From assembly GCA_021397845.1 (NCBI GenBank), contig CM038050.1, forward strand, positions 6,948,471 to 7,012,470: DNA of 64,000 bases, in the 5' to 3' direction. Shown piece after piece: positions 12,101 through 22,385 of this stretch. Numbering within the stretch: position 1 is the first letter of the stretch; each line of letters begins with the position of its first letter. The stretch is from Areca catechu (Eukaryota > Streptophyta > Magnoliopsida > Arecales > Arecaceae). The position numbers were made by a program, and so were the translations under genes. The notes under the pieces were generated by a model. It was given only the letters and a program-made list of their open reading frames with translations. It searched no databases and was not told the origin of the DNA.

Positions 12101-12308
12101 CTTAACGAAAAATCCTGTACAACATTCAAGAAGCAAGCATATTGAAATAAGACATCACTTCATAAGAGATCACGTTCAAAACTCTAATGTGTTATTAGAA
12201 TTTATATGTACTGATTATCAATTGGCTGATATATTCACAAAACCATTGAATGAAGATAGATTTTGTATGATTAGAAGAGAACTGGGAGTCATTGATCCTC
12301 TTGCTTGA
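9174..12308 (+). CDS. pol: Copia pol polyprotein, copy 1 (intact)
   Basis: The frame is open from a TTG at 9174, with no nearby ATG, so translation probably comes from gag readthrough, frameshifting or splicing. In order it encodes: an aspartic protease-like DSG (residues 21-23, in WYLDSGCSRHMTGD); an integrase zinc finger (HRRLGHAS ... CAACQFGK, about 153-195); an integrase core with D219, D282 and E318 (35 residues between the last two); RT beginning near KARLVAKGYNQEE, with YVDD at about 730-733; and RNase H with YSDADFAG at about 892. At 1,044 residues it has a normal copia length and keeps every catalytic motif I can see. It converts element RNA to DNA and integrates it. The -1 frame relative to gag overlaps the gag end by a few codons. 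Confidence 0.95.
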   Translation: MIFFLQVCLATKNKRRMWYLDSGCSRHMTGDVKQFSSLAAIDGGNVTFGDNGKGKIVGIGKIHITPNAYIDNVLFVDGLKHNLFSISQFCDKGFKVIFESSLCMVSSLDVDGIKFTGLRHGNIYMVDLDDLAMESGQCLVAKEAKASETSWLWHRRLGHASMQLISKLSKKNLVKELPKHTYEKDKICAACQFGKQTKSTFKPKGVVSTTRPLELLHMDLFGPTRTTSLGGKKYGLVIVDDYSRFTWVMFLAHKDETFSAFVKFHKKVSNEKDLTIVSLRSDHGTEFENHDFETFCNENGISHNFSAPRTPQQNGVVERKNRTLEEMARTMLCENDLPRYFWAEAINTSCYILNRVLIRPILKKTPYELWKNRKPNLKYFRVFGCRCFILNNGKDNISKFDAKSDEGIFLGYSTSSKAYRVFNRRTLLVEESIHVVFDESNEKSSRKEDSIDVETGTKKLEQLTINEDEPKGDDDQESQDQIQEINATSPKPLPKEWRYAHGHPKELIIGDPSKGVSTRSSIRNVCDYLAFVSQIEPKSIEEAEKDCNWINAMQDELNQFKRNNVWTLTERPLNVSVIGTKWVFRNKLDEHGIVIRNKARLVAKGYNQEEGIDFDETFAPVARLEAIRLLLAFACFMDFKLFQMDVKSAFLNGFIEEEVYVEQPPGFENHEFPNHVFKLHKALYGLKQAPRAWYDRLSSFLMKNDFSRGNVDNTLFMKKKNDDLLVVQIYVDDIIFGATNECLCQEFAKLMQSEFEMSMMGELNFFLGLQIKQTKEGISINQAKYTREILKKFGMETTKPIGTPMSSSCKLDKDECGKSVDQKLYRGMIGSLLYLTASRPDIMFSVCMCARFQSAPKESHLLAVKRILRYLSGSIEIGLWYSRESSYELIAYSDADFAGCKLDRKSTSGTCQFLGVNLISWSSKKQNSVALSTAEAEYIAAGSCCAQILWIKQQLEDFGIKLTKTPIRCDNTSAINLTKNPVQHSRSKHIEIRHHFIRDHVQNSNVLLEFICTDYQLADIFTKPLNEDRFCMIRRELGVIDPLA

Positions 12309-12986
12309 ATCTCTTCATTTTTCATCAAAATTCCTCAAAAATGATTTATAAATTCTCAAATATGTTTAAAGGTCATTTTTCTAAATTTTGTCAATTTTTT
12401 TTAAATTTTACAGAATCTTATTTTAGGAAGATTTATTGTTGGAGGTCGACACTTGAGATTTTCGGAGGTCGACACTTGAGGTCGACACTTAAGCTTTGGA
12501 GGTCGACACTTGAGGTCGACCCCTGAAAATTCTCAGAGGTCGACACTTGAACGAAAATCTGCGTTTTTAAAACCCGTCCGCAAGCCCTTTTCTCCCATTT
12601 TTTTTTTCTCCTCTCCTTCGTGTGGTCCCCCTACAACTTCCCTAAACCTCCAAATAGTGGATTTCCACCCCTCTCCTCGATCTTTTTGGGAAATCCTCAC
12701 CTCCTCTCTTACTTTTCTTGGAATCAACTCTCTTTTTGACCGTTTTCTTGATTTTGGACAACCGAAAGCCCTCGAATCCTTCAACCCTCAAATCTCGGTT
12801 GTTTTTCAATTGAAAACACATATTTCTTTCGTCCGTTTCTTACCTTTTCCTCATTTACTCTCGATTTTCACCAATCTCTCAAACCCTATCTCACTATTTC
12901 ACATTCTCCTTCTTTTTTCCAATTAGTGAATATCTCTCTGCCTTACCTCTTTACATTTCTCCCTAAGTTACCCCTCATCCCTACAC
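12309..12986 (+). other. Leader between pol and third ORF, with GTCGAC repeats (copy 1)
   Basis: This is non-coding sequence between the pol stop and the env-position ORF. Six GTCGAC motifs lie at 12442-12550, mostly as GAGGTCGACACTTGAG. They resemble the LTR array but with a CACTTG follower. A pyrimidine-rich stretch from about 12590 leads to the ORF. It could hold a subgenomic promoter or splice acceptor for the third ORF; no direct evidence. Confidence 0.6.
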
Positions 12987-14762
12987 ATGGGTCCGAGAAA
13001 ACACCTGGCAGTAAGGAAAAGGAGATTGGAACAGGGGCAGGGTAGTACTGAGCGTCGAAGGAAAGTCAGACATGAGCGTGAGCAGACCCCAGAGGCTCCT
13101 GCACCAGTGCCAGCCAGCCTAGTCCGGAAGAACATTGCTTATGGGAGGCGCGTAGATATTCCATTCTGGGATCAGCATCACTTCTTCATTGGAGATGTAC
13201 TGAGAGATGCAGGTCTGGTTCATTTTTGTACCATGTCCGAGAGATACTACCCAGACCTCATCAGAGAGTTCTATGGATCCATGGCCACTGATGGCATTAG
13301 ATGGTCTGCCACAGTTCGAGGGATCGAGATTCCAGTGACACCTGAGGTCATCAGTCGCATCTGGAGGATTCCACTTCATGGCACTGCTGCCACTACGATC
13401 AGCGACAGAGAGCACGCCTTCAGGTGTATCCTAGAGCGTGAGGATGTTAGCGGCATTTCCACAGTGTCCGCTAACCAGCTTTCACTGGAGATGAGAGTGC
13501 TGCATCACATCATCGCCCGTATCTTGATTCCGAAGAGCGGGAGATTTGATTTTATCACTGAGCGTGAGCTGGTGTTGATGGTGTCCCTGAGCCAGCGGAC
13601 TCCCATCAACCTCCCCAGGATCATGCTTCAGCAGATGGGTGAGGCAGCTTCTCACAGGAGACTCGTTCAGCCGTACGGTATGGGACTGACTCAGATATTC
13701 AGAGAGCATGGTGTCTCATTCGACGGCATACCCTTCAGTCAGCTACAGCACACAGATACTTATGGAGAGAAATCCCTACATCGGATGGGATTTCGACTGA
13801 TCAGTGATCGATGGGTACGACGAGAGTCTGGCCAGGAGCCAGATGAGGAGGATGAGATCCGAGCTGCTGAGGCAGGGCCTTCAGGGCCTACTGATCATGG
13901 TACACCTCCTCGCCCAGCACCGGAGACAGAGACTACGGAGCCTGAGCCATTCACGCCACCACCTTCATCAGCTCCGGTACCTACTGCTACACCACGGAGG
14001 ACTTCAGTGAGGATATCGGACTTCGAGCAGCGAGTGACTGATCAGATTTCAGAGGTCCGGACAGAGATCACTGGTGTACGGCAGGAGATTCATGATCTGC
14101 GGATACACACAGACACACGCATTAGTGCTCTCTCAGCTAGTATGGATACAGGATTCAGACAGATCCTCAGCTTATTGAGATTAGCACTGCCATCAGGGAC
14201 TGCAGATCCGACAGTATCTCCTCCACATGATGATGATGATGATGATGATGGTGATGATGATGCTGATGACTCTAGTGGATACAGTGACAGTGATGGAGAT
14301 CAGCCTGGAGCAGGTAGATCTGATGTCCCACCTGCAGAGCCGACTCCAGAGATTCCCCCTTCAGCTGATCTTCCTTCCACTGATTTTCAGAGTTCAGATC
14401 CTCCAGCCACAGCTGTGCCAGTTGATGTTGAGCCTACAGAGTCACTATTTGAGACTATCACTGGGATTCCGGATGACATAGATGAGCATACAGAGACAGA
14501 CATCGATGATCCCACAGCTTATGAGCTAGTCAGCAGGCAGACTCCAGCTCAGTCTACTCAGCATGCAGATCCGTCCACTCCTTCAGCTACTGCCTCTGTC
14601 TCGACTTCTGTGGAGCCCTTACCTAGGACTTATAGATCTCGTAGGACTACCCCTAGGTCTGGTCCCTCTCTGAGGACTCGGAGTTCCTCTCATAGGACTC
14701 CAAAATCCTCATCTAGGATCATGGCTCCTGTATCTTTTGACATACCTTCTGATGAGGAGTAG
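12987..14762 (+). CDS. Third ORF in the env position, copy 1 (unknown function)
   Basis: A 591-residue ORF lies between RNase H and the 3' polypurine tract, where SIRE-type copia elements carry an env-like gene. The N-terminus is basic. Residues about 45-290 form a compact region (KNIAYGRR, YPDLIREFY, VRGIEIPVTPEVISRIW, then a LHHIIARILIPKSGR stretch) that reminds me of the 'putative plant transposon protein' domain in many plant retroelement ORFs. Then come a Pro/Thr-rich linker, a coiled coil (about 345-410), an Asp run from a GAT repeat (about 415-430), and a Ser/Thr/Arg-rich tail. I see no signal peptide and no membrane segment, so an envelope role is doubtful. Copy 2 encodes an identical protein. 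Confidence 0.85.
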   Translation: MGPRKHLAVRKRRLEQGQGSTERRRKVRHEREQTPEAPAPVPASLVRKNIAYGRRVDIPFWDQHHFFIGDVLRDAGLVHFCTMSERYYPDLIREFYGSMATDGIRWSATVRGIEIPVTPEVISRIWRIPLHGTAATTISDREHAFRCILEREDVSGISTVSANQLSLEMRVLHHIIARILIPKSGRFDFITERELVLMVSLSQRTPINLPRIMLQQMGEAASHRRLVQPYGMGLTQIFREHGVSFDGIPFSQLQHTDTYGEKSLHRMGFRLISDRWVRRESGQEPDEEDEIRAAEAGPSGPTDHGTPPRPAPETETTEPEPFTPPPSSAPVPTATPRRTSVRISDFEQRVTDQISEVRTEITGVRQEIHDLRIHTDTRISALSASMDTGFRQILSLLRLALPSGTADPTVSPPHDDDDDDDGDDDADDSSGYSDSDGDQPGAGRSDVPPAEPTPEIPPSADLPSTDFQSSDPPATAVPVDVEPTESLFETITGIPDDIDEHTETDIDDPTAYELVSRQTPAQSTQHADPSTPSATASVSTSVEPLPRTYRSRRTTPRSGPSLRTRSSSHRTPKSSSRIMAPVSFDIPSDEE

Positions 14763-15326
14763 CCTCATAGTTTGCTTTTGTATGATCTGATGTATCAGTG
14801 TTTTGTGCCTTTTTGTAAGCAATTCTGTAACTGAATACATTTGCTTTTATCTATTTTGTGCCATTTTATCTGATACCAGCTCTTAACATTTAACTTCTTA
14901 AACCCTCAAGTTAGAATATTTTGTTGTATGCACAAATTGAGGGGGAGCATATATTCAATACTTCATTATAATTGAACATAAGTCTCATTACCATATCCTT
15001 CTCTATAACAATAAACTTTTTGATTCTTGACAAAAAGGGGGAGTAGAAAAGTAGAGTAGTATATATGTATTTATAAGACTCCATCTTATGAGTAATAAAG
15101 TTTATACGATTCTTATCTTTCTTGACTTATGAGAATGTTTTCACAAAAAGAAAGAAATAAATGAAAAGTAAAATCTTTTTGACTCTTGAGAATATTTTCA
15201 CAAAATTTTTATGATACACTCTTGCATGAAAGGATACTTTGAAAATTTTTAATTATTGCTATATTTTGCTCTTGGACTTAATTGCATATATACTCAAGGT
15301 TTTGTCATCATCAAAAAGGGGGAGAT
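14763..15326 (+). other. 3' untranslated region with three polypurine-like tracts (copy 1)
   Basis: Purine tracts occur near 14939 (gagggggagc), 15034 (aaaaagggggagtag) and 15314-15326 (aaaaagggggagat). The last directly precedes the LTR and is the functional polypurine tract by position. The others may be spare primer sites. The rest is AT-rich and non-coding. Confidence 0.75.
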
Positions 15327-16801
15327 TGTTGGCTTTGACTCCTTAGTTTTGATGATTAACAAAAGGTTGAGTATATGTTTGGACTAATGTTTAATCTCAA
15401 GATAAAGTTTCAGGACTTAGGTTATTCAAAAAGAGTATCATAAGGACAATGATGAAACTAAGTTTACCTGATTTGGAAATGAGCTCTTCTACCTTGAACA
15501 AGATCAAAATTCTAATAATGGACCTTCTTGTTAAGAAATATTTGACAAAAGAAACAAAGGCTTAAAGAAACTCAAGCATGGCACGCACATCTCAAAGAGT
15601 TTCAGAAAAATTCAGATCAGAGGTCGACCACCAGAGGTCGACACCTTGTCAAAGGTCGACCACCAGAGGTCGACTCATGAAGAAAAGGAAAGTTCAGCAT
15701 GGCCGGCACGGCAAAGTCTCAGTGGCACGCTTCAGAGGTCGACCACCAGAGGTCAACACCTGTCCAGAGGTCGACACCAGAGGTCGACTCATAGCCTGAG
15801 AATTCAAATAGGCAGAACTATGGTATTCTGAACTTTTGCCTAAACTTTACTGGAGGTCGACTCATGAGGTCGACACTTGATCCAGAGGTCGACTCATGAG
15901 GTCGACTCATGGCATAACGGCTAGTTTTTCTGAACTTCTGATTTGATTTCTAACGGCCATAAACGGCCATATTTTTGAATCTAACGGTCTTGTGGAGTTG
16001 TTTCAGCATGAATGAGGTATTTAACCTCCACCAAACTTCAAAAAAGACAAGGAGACAAAGTGAAAAAGTGTTGATTCAAAGTACAAAGCCTTCAATCACT
16101 TCCAAGCAAAAAGAGTGAGAAAACCAAGAGATTCCCTAGCCAAAAAGTCTTCCATCTTTGAGGAATCCAACATTCAAGTGTTTGGCATTTAGTGAGGTCC
16201 AAAGATTCCAAGGGAAAAGGCTTGAAGAGTCTCCATCAAGAGCTTCAACGAATTTATTATTGCTCAAAAGGAGTTTGTTTAGTTTTCATAACTTGTATTC
16301 ATACTCTTTTGTCTTTAGCTAGTTTCAAGGGAATTTGAAACTAGAGTGAGGTTTGTTGGTGAGCCAATTGATAAAACCAACTAGGGTTGCTTGTAAGCCC
16401 GAAGCCAAAACAAGTGAGTGAGGTTTGTTGGTGAGCCAATTGATAAAACCAACTAGGGTTGCTTGTTAGCCCGAAGCCAAAACAAGTGTGTAAGGTTTTG
16501 ACTTGTGAGCCTGGTAAAACAAGTCGGCTGTAATCTAAAGATTATAGTGAAATTCCCAAGTGGAGCTTGGGGAGTGGATGTAGGTGCTGGGTGCACCGAA
16601 CCACTATATTTCTTGTGTGTTTGCATTGGTTTGCTCTTTAGCTTCTTTAGCTCATTAATTGTCATTTTATTTCGTTGCTTCCGTTGCACAATTATTAAAG
16701 CACTATCACTCTTCACTTTTGAACTTGATAGCACATATATTGCCTTTAATTTTTAAAATACCCAATTCACCCCCCCTCTTGGGCACCATATCTGGGCAAC
16801 A
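15327..16801 (+). repeat. Copia LTR 2 (central, shared)
   Basis: This 1,475-bp LTR serves as the 3' LTR of copy 1 and the 5' LTR of copy 2. It is preceded by a polypurine tract and followed by a primer site. It shares the LTR3 bases at both sites where LTR1 differs. Confidence 0.95.
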
Positions 16802-16803
16802 AG

Positions 16804-16815
16804 TGGTATCAGAGC
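16804..16815 (+). other. Primer binding site, copia copy 2
   Basis: TGGTATCAGAGC lies two bases after the central LTR and matches initiator tRNA-Met, as in copy 1. Confidence 0.92.
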
Positions 16816-16858
16816 ACCGGTACTCTCTTGTAGGTCCAACGATCTTGAGTGAAAGATC

Positions 16859-18577
16859 ATGGCCGCTCCAATTGGAATGGGTATAGTTGAAGGACAAGCA
16901 TCAAATCGTCCTCCTTTCTTTAATGGCACAAACTACACTTATTGGAAAACTCGTATGCGTATTTATTTACAAGCTGTAGATTATCATATTTGGAGAGTAA
17001 TCACTAAAGGGCCTCATCAGCCCACTCACTTGGTTAATGGCATTATCACCCCAAAATCTGAAGAAGAATGGGATGACAATGACATCAAACAAGCTGAGTT
17101 AAATGCTAAGGCGATGAATTTGTTATTCTGTGCACTTGATCCTAGTGAATTCAACAGAATATCAAATTGTATTTCCGCCAAAGAAATTTGGGATACACTT
17201 GAGGTTACCCATGAGGGTACACATCAAGTGAAGACCACTAAGGTGAACATGCTCATTCATACGTATGAGATGTTCAGGATGGAACCAACTGAAAGTATAA
17301 GTGAAATGTATACTAGATTTACCAATATAGTAAATGGTATGAGGAGTTTGGGAAAAATTATATCTAATGGTGAACTGGTTAACAAACTTCTCAGGTCTCT
17401 TCCGGCTTCATGGGATGCGAAAGTTACAGCCATAGAAGAAGCCAAGGATGTCAACACTCTGCCTCTCGAGCAGCTTCTTGGATCACTGATGACCTACGAG
17501 CTTTCACTAAAGCAGAAAATAGTGGACAATGACAAGAAAAAGAAAGCCATAGCATTCAAGTCCACTACAAAAGAAGAGTCAAGTGATGAATCTGAAGAAG
17601 AAGCTGATGATGATGAGACAGCCCTAATTACTAGGAAATTTAAAAGATTCATGAGAAAGAAGAAGGACTTCTACAAGAAAAGGCAACAAAAAGGTGATCA
17701 CAACAAGGAGAAAGAGAAAGAAAGGGATCCACCCATCTGCTTCGAGTGCAAGAAGCCTGGACATTACAAAACGGATTGCCCTTTGCTTAAAAAAAGTAGA
17801 AGGATGTTGAGAAAGAAGGCCATGATGGCTACCTGGAGTGAGAGTGAGGACTCCAGCAGTGAAGAAGAGCAGCAGGTAGTCGCCAACCTATGTTTCATGG
17901 CCAATGAAGATAATGAGGTAAATTCTGAACCTGAAACTGAATTTACTTTCAATGAATTGCATGATGCTTTTGATGACTTAGTAATGGAATATGAAAAATT
18001 AAAATTAAAAAATAAGAAATTAAGAAAGCAAAACTTTGAACTTACAAAAGATTCAGAAAAGTTTTCAAGTGAAATTGAAAATTTAACTCAAGAAAACAAG
18101 AAATTAAAAGAACATGTAAAGACTTTGACAAATGACAAAGATAATCTTGTTAAAGAAAATAATTCTTTGAAAAATAATAGAAGTCTTAAAACTAATGAGA
18201 ACATTGAAAAACAAAACAAAGAACTATTGCTTCAAAATAAGAATTACAAGGAAGAGTTAGAAAGAGTAAAACCTTTTGTAGAAAAGTTTACCTTTAGCTC
18301 AGAAAAACTAAATATGCTTTTAAATAGCCAACATGCAGTGTTTAATAAAGCTGGACTTGGATTTAAACCACACAATCAGCAAAAACTTTACAAAAACTTT
18401 TTCATACCTGCATCTTCTAATATTACCTGCTATGCATGTGGTAAAGTAGGTCATAAATCATATGTTTGTAACAGAAGAAAATCAAATACCTTTAGAAAGA
18501 TTTGGGTTCCAAAAGGAACCAACCTGACTAACCCTAAAGGACCCAAGATGACTTGGGTACCTAAAGTTTCAACTTGA
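16859..18577 (+). CDS. gag: Copia gag, copy 2 (intact)
   Basis: A 572-residue gag starts at the first ATG after the primer site. The N-terminal half carries the RPPFFNGTNYTYWK and IWDTLEVTHEGT motifs of copia gag, then a basic Lys-rich stretch. A first CCHC zinc knuckle covers residues 294-307 (CFECKKPGHYKTDC). Next come an acidic Ser/Glu region and a long Lys/Glu/Asn coiled coil, about residues 370-500. A second knuckle covers residues 524-537 (CYACGKVGHKSYVC). The protein assembles the virus-like particle and binds the element RNA. It ends at a TGA that overlaps the start of the pol frame (-1 relative to gag). Copy 1 has the same gene with three frameshifts. Confidence 0.95.
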   Translation: MAAPIGMGIVEGQASNRPPFFNGTNYTYWKTRMRIYLQAVDYHIWRVITKGPHQPTHLVNGIITPKSEEEWDDNDIKQAELNAKAMNLLFCALDPSEFNRISNCISAKEIWDTLEVTHEGTHQVKTTKVNMLIHTYEMFRMEPTESISEMYTRFTNIVNGMRSLGKIISNGELVNKLLRSLPASWDAKVTAIEEAKDVNTLPLEQLLGSLMTYELSLKQKIVDNDKKKKAIAFKSTTKEESSDESEEEADDDETALITRKFKRFMRKKKDFYKKRQQKGDHNKEKEKERDPPICFECKKPGHYKTDCPLLKKSRRMLRKKAMMATWSESEDSSSEEEQQVVANLCFMANEDNEVNSEPETEFTFNELHDAFDDLVMEYEKLKLKNKKLRKQNFELTKDSEKFSSEIENLTQENKKLKEHVKTLTNDKDNLVKENNSLKNNRSLKTNENIEKQNKELLLQNKNYKEELERVKPFVEKFTFSSEKLNMLLNSQHAVFNKAGLGFKPHNQQKLYKNFFIPASSNITCYACGKVGHKSYVCNRRKSNTFRKIWVPKGTNLTNPKGPKMTWVPKVST

Positions 18578-18591
18578 TCTTTTTTTTGCAG
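17918..18591 (+). other. Candidate 674-bp intron joining gag to pol in frame, copy 2
   Basis: The donor-like GAG/GTAAAT falls exactly after gag codon 353. The acceptor (eight T then GCAG/GTG) ends at 18591, and the next base starts a codon of the pol frame. Removal would join gag residues 1-353, including the first zinc knuckle, directly to pol residue 7 with no frameshift, and would delete the coiled coil and second knuckle. Splicing that separates gag and gag-pol messages is known for some plant copia elements. Here it is predicted from sequence only. Confidence 0.5.
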
Positions 18592-21500
18592 GTGTGCCTT
18601 GCAACCAAAAATAAAAGAAGAATGTGGTATCTGGATAGTGGTTGCTCAAGGCACATGACTGGGGATGTGAAGCAATTCTCATCACTAGCTGCAATTGATG
18701 GTGGAAATGTCACTTTTGGTGATAATGGAAAAGGCAAAATCGTCGGAATTGGTAAAATCCATATCACCCCTAATGCTTATATAGATAATGTATTATTTGT
18801 TGATGGATTGAAGCATAATCTTTTTAGCATTAGTCAGTTTTGTGATAAAGGTTTTAAAGTAATTTTTGAATCATCTTTGTGCATGGTATCTAGTCTAGAT
18901 GTCGATGGCATCAAGTTCACTGGTCTTAGACATGGAAACATTTACATGGTTGATCTTGATGATCTAGCCATGGAAAGTGGTCAATGCCTAGTGGCTAAGG
19001 AAGCCAAGGCAAGTGAAACTAGTTGGCTTTGGCATCGTAGGCTAGGGCATGCTAGTATGCAGTTGATTTCAAAATTAAGCAAAAAGAATCTTGTAAAAGA
19101 ATTGCCAAAACACACTTATGAAAAAGATAAAATTTGTGCTGCATGTCAATTTGGAAAACAAACTAAATCTACTTTCAAACCTAAAGGAGTAGTATCTACT
19201 ACTAGACCCCTTGAATTATTGCATATGGACCTCTTTGGACCAACCAGAACAACTAGTTTGGGAGGTAAAAAATATGGGCTAGTAATTGTAGATGATTACT
19301 CACGATTTACTTGGGTAATGTTTTTAGCTCATAAAGATGAAACATTTTCAGCTTTTGTTAAATTTCATAAAAAGGTTTCAAACGAAAAAGATCTCACTAT
19401 TGTTTCTTTGCGTAGTGATCATGGAACTGAATTTGAAAATCATGATTTTGAAACTTTTTGTAATGAAAATGGTATTAGTCATAATTTCTCTGCACCTAGG
19501 ACACCTCAACAAAATGGGGTGGTAGAAAGAAAAAATAGGACACTTGAAGAAATGGCACGCACAATGCTTTGCGAAAACGATTTACCTAGATATTTTTGGG
19601 CAGAAGCCATTAATACTTCCTGTTACATTTTAAATCGTGTTTTAATTCGACCTATTTTGAAGAAAACACCATATGAGCTTTGGAAAAATCGAAAACCTAA
19701 TCTCAAGTATTTTCGTGTGTTTGGTTGCCGCTGTTTCATATTAAACAATGGCAAAGACAATATCAGTAAATTTGATGCCAAGTCAGATGAAGGTATCTTT
19801 TTAGGATACTCTACTTCTAGCAAGGCATACAGGGTCTTCAACAGAAGAACACTTCTGGTTGAAGAATCAATTCATGTAGTGTTTGATGAATCTAACGAAA
19901 AATCTTCTAGAAAAGAAGATTCTATTGATGTTGAAACAGGTACAAAGAAACTTGAACAATTGACAATCAATGAAGATGAGCCCAAAGGAGATGATGATCA
20001 AGAAAGTCAAGATCAAATTCAAGAAATCAATGCAACTTCACCAAAACCTTTACCTAAAGAATGGAGGTATGCACATGGACACCCTAAAGAGCTAATAATA
20101 GGTGATCCATCAAAGGGGGTAAGTACACGCTCTTCTATTAGAAATGTGTGTGATTATTTAGCTTTTGTATCTCAGATAGAGCCTAAGTCAATAGAAGAAG
20201 CTGAAAAAGATTGTAATTGGATTAATGCTATGCAAGATGAATTAAATCAATTTAAAAGAAATAATGTTTGGACTTTAACTGAAAGACCCCTTAATGTTTC
20301 TGTAATTGGCACAAAATGGGTTTTTAGAAATAAACTTGATGAACATGGTATTGTAATTAGGAACAAAGCTAGACTTGTTGCTAAAGGCTACAACCAGGAA
20401 GAAGGAATCGACTTCGATGAAACCTTTGCTCCTGTTGCTAGGCTAGAAGCAATTAGACTTTTACTTGCTTTTGCTTGTTTTATGGATTTCAAGTTGTTTC
20501 AAATGGATGTAAAGAGTGCATTTTTAAATGGATTTATTGAAGAGGAAGTTTATGTTGAACAACCTCCTGGTTTTGAAAATCATGAATTTCCTAATCATGT
20601 CTTTAAATTGCATAAAGCATTGTATGGTTTAAAGCAAGCTCCTAGAGCTTGGTATGATAGATTAAGTTCATTTTTGATGAAAAATGATTTTTCTAGAGGT
20701 AATGTAGATAATACATTGTTTATGAAAAAGAAAAATGATGATCTCTTAGTAGTACAAATATATGTAGATGATATTATTTTTGGTGCTACTAACGAATGTC
20801 TTTGTCAAGAATTTGCGAAGTTAATGCAGAGTGAGTTCGAGATGAGCATGATGGGAGAACTCAACTTCTTCCTCGGACTCCAAATTAAGCAAACCAAAGA
20901 GGGGATCTCCATCAATCAAGCCAAGTACACAAGGGAAATCTTGAAAAAGTTTGGGATGGAGACCACAAAACCAATAGGTACCCCTATGAGCTCTTCATGT
21001 AAATTAGACAAAGATGAATGTGGTAAATCAGTAGACCAAAAATTATATAGAGGCATGATTGGTTCATTGCTATATTTAACTGCCAGTAGACCAGATATAA
21101 TGTTTAGTGTTTGTATGTGTGCACGTTTTCAGTCTGCTCCTAAAGAATCACATCTCTTAGCTGTAAAACGTATACTTAGATACTTATCTGGGTCTATCGA
21201 AATTGGTCTTTGGTACTCTAGGGAGTCATCATATGAATTAATTGCATATTCTGATGCTGATTTTGCTGGGTGTAAACTTGATCGAAAAAGTACTAGTGGA
21301 ACTTGTCAATTCCTAGGAGTTAATTTGATTTCATGGAGCAGTAAGAAACAGAATTCGGTTGCTCTATCTACGGCAGAAGCCGAATATATAGCAGCTGGAA
21401 GCTGCTGTGCTCAGATTTTATGGATCAAACAACAACTCGAGGACTTTGGCATCAAACTAACTAAGACCCATAAGATGTGATAATACTAGTGCAATCAACT

Positions 21501-21706
21501 TAACGAAAAATCCTGTACAACATTCAAGAAGCAAGCATATTGAAATAAGACATCACTTCATAAGAGATCACGTTCAAAACTCTAATGTGTTATTAGAATT
21601 TATATGTACTGATTATCAATTGGCTGATATATTCACAAAACCATTGAATGAAGATAGATTTTGTATGATTAGAAGAGAACTGGGAGTCATTGATCCTCTT
21701 GCTTGA
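18574..21706 (+). pseudogene. Copia pol, copy 2 (2-bp deletion in RNase H)
   Basis: This copy is identical in translation to copy 1 through protease, integrase, RT (YVDD) and most of RNase H. At about 21467 copy 1 reads gacaccc and this copy reads gaccc. The two missing bases shift the frame and stop translation at 21480, removing about the last 78 residues. The original tail is still readable in the shifted frame down to the TGA at 21704-21706. Lost residues include the C-terminal part of RNase H after the STAEAEY motif. The enzyme might still be supplied by copy 1. A sequencing error cannot be excluded. Confidence 0.92.
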
Positions 21707-22385
21707 ATCTCTTCATTTTTTCATCAAAATTCCTCAAAAATGATTTATAAATTCTCAAATATGTTTAAAGGTCATTTTTCTAAATTTTGTCAATTTTTTT
21801 TAAATTTTACAGAATCTTATTTTAGGAAGATTTATTGTTGGAGGTCGACACTTGAGATTTTCGGAGGTCGACACTTGAGGTCGACACTTAAGCTTTGGAG
21901 GTCGACACTTGAGGTCGACCCCTGAAAATTCTCAGAGGTCGACACTTGAACGAAAATCTGCGTTTTTAAAACCCGTCCGCAAGCCCTTTTCTCCATTTTT
22001 TTTTTCTCCTCTCCTTCGTGTGGTCCCCCTACAACTTCCCTAAACCTCCAAATAGTGGATTTCCACCCCTCTCCTCGATCTTTTTGGGAAATCCTCACCT
22101 CCTCTCTTACTTTTCTTGGAATCAACTCTCTTTTTGACCGTTTTCTTGATTTTGGACAACCGAAAGCCCTCGAATCCTTCAACCCTCAAATCTCGGTTGT
22201 TTTTCAATTGAAAACACATATTTCTTTCGTCCGTTTCTTACCTTTTCCTCATTTACTCTCGATTTTCACCAATCTCTCAAACCCTATCTCACTATTTCAC
22301 ATTCTCCTTCTTTTTTTCCAATTAGTGAATATCTCTCTGCCTTACCTCTTTACATTTCTCCCTAAGTTACCCCTCATCCCTACAC
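21707..22385 (+). other. Leader between pol and third ORF, with GTCGAC repeats (copy 2)
   Basis: Nearly identical to 12309-12986, with six GTCGAC motifs between 21844 and 21943. It differs only by homopolymer length changes (runs near 21717, 21993 and 22311). Confidence 0.6.

Noticed and set aside
14227..14481. Open frame beginning with eight methionines
   Set aside because: It is the +1 shadow of the GAT run that encodes the Asp tract of the third copia ORF.
18565..18591. Ribosomal -1 frameshift site for gag-pol
   Set aside because: The short overlap lacks a clear slippery heptamer in the gag frame, and I could not see a following stem; splicing explains the frames better, but this is not excluded.
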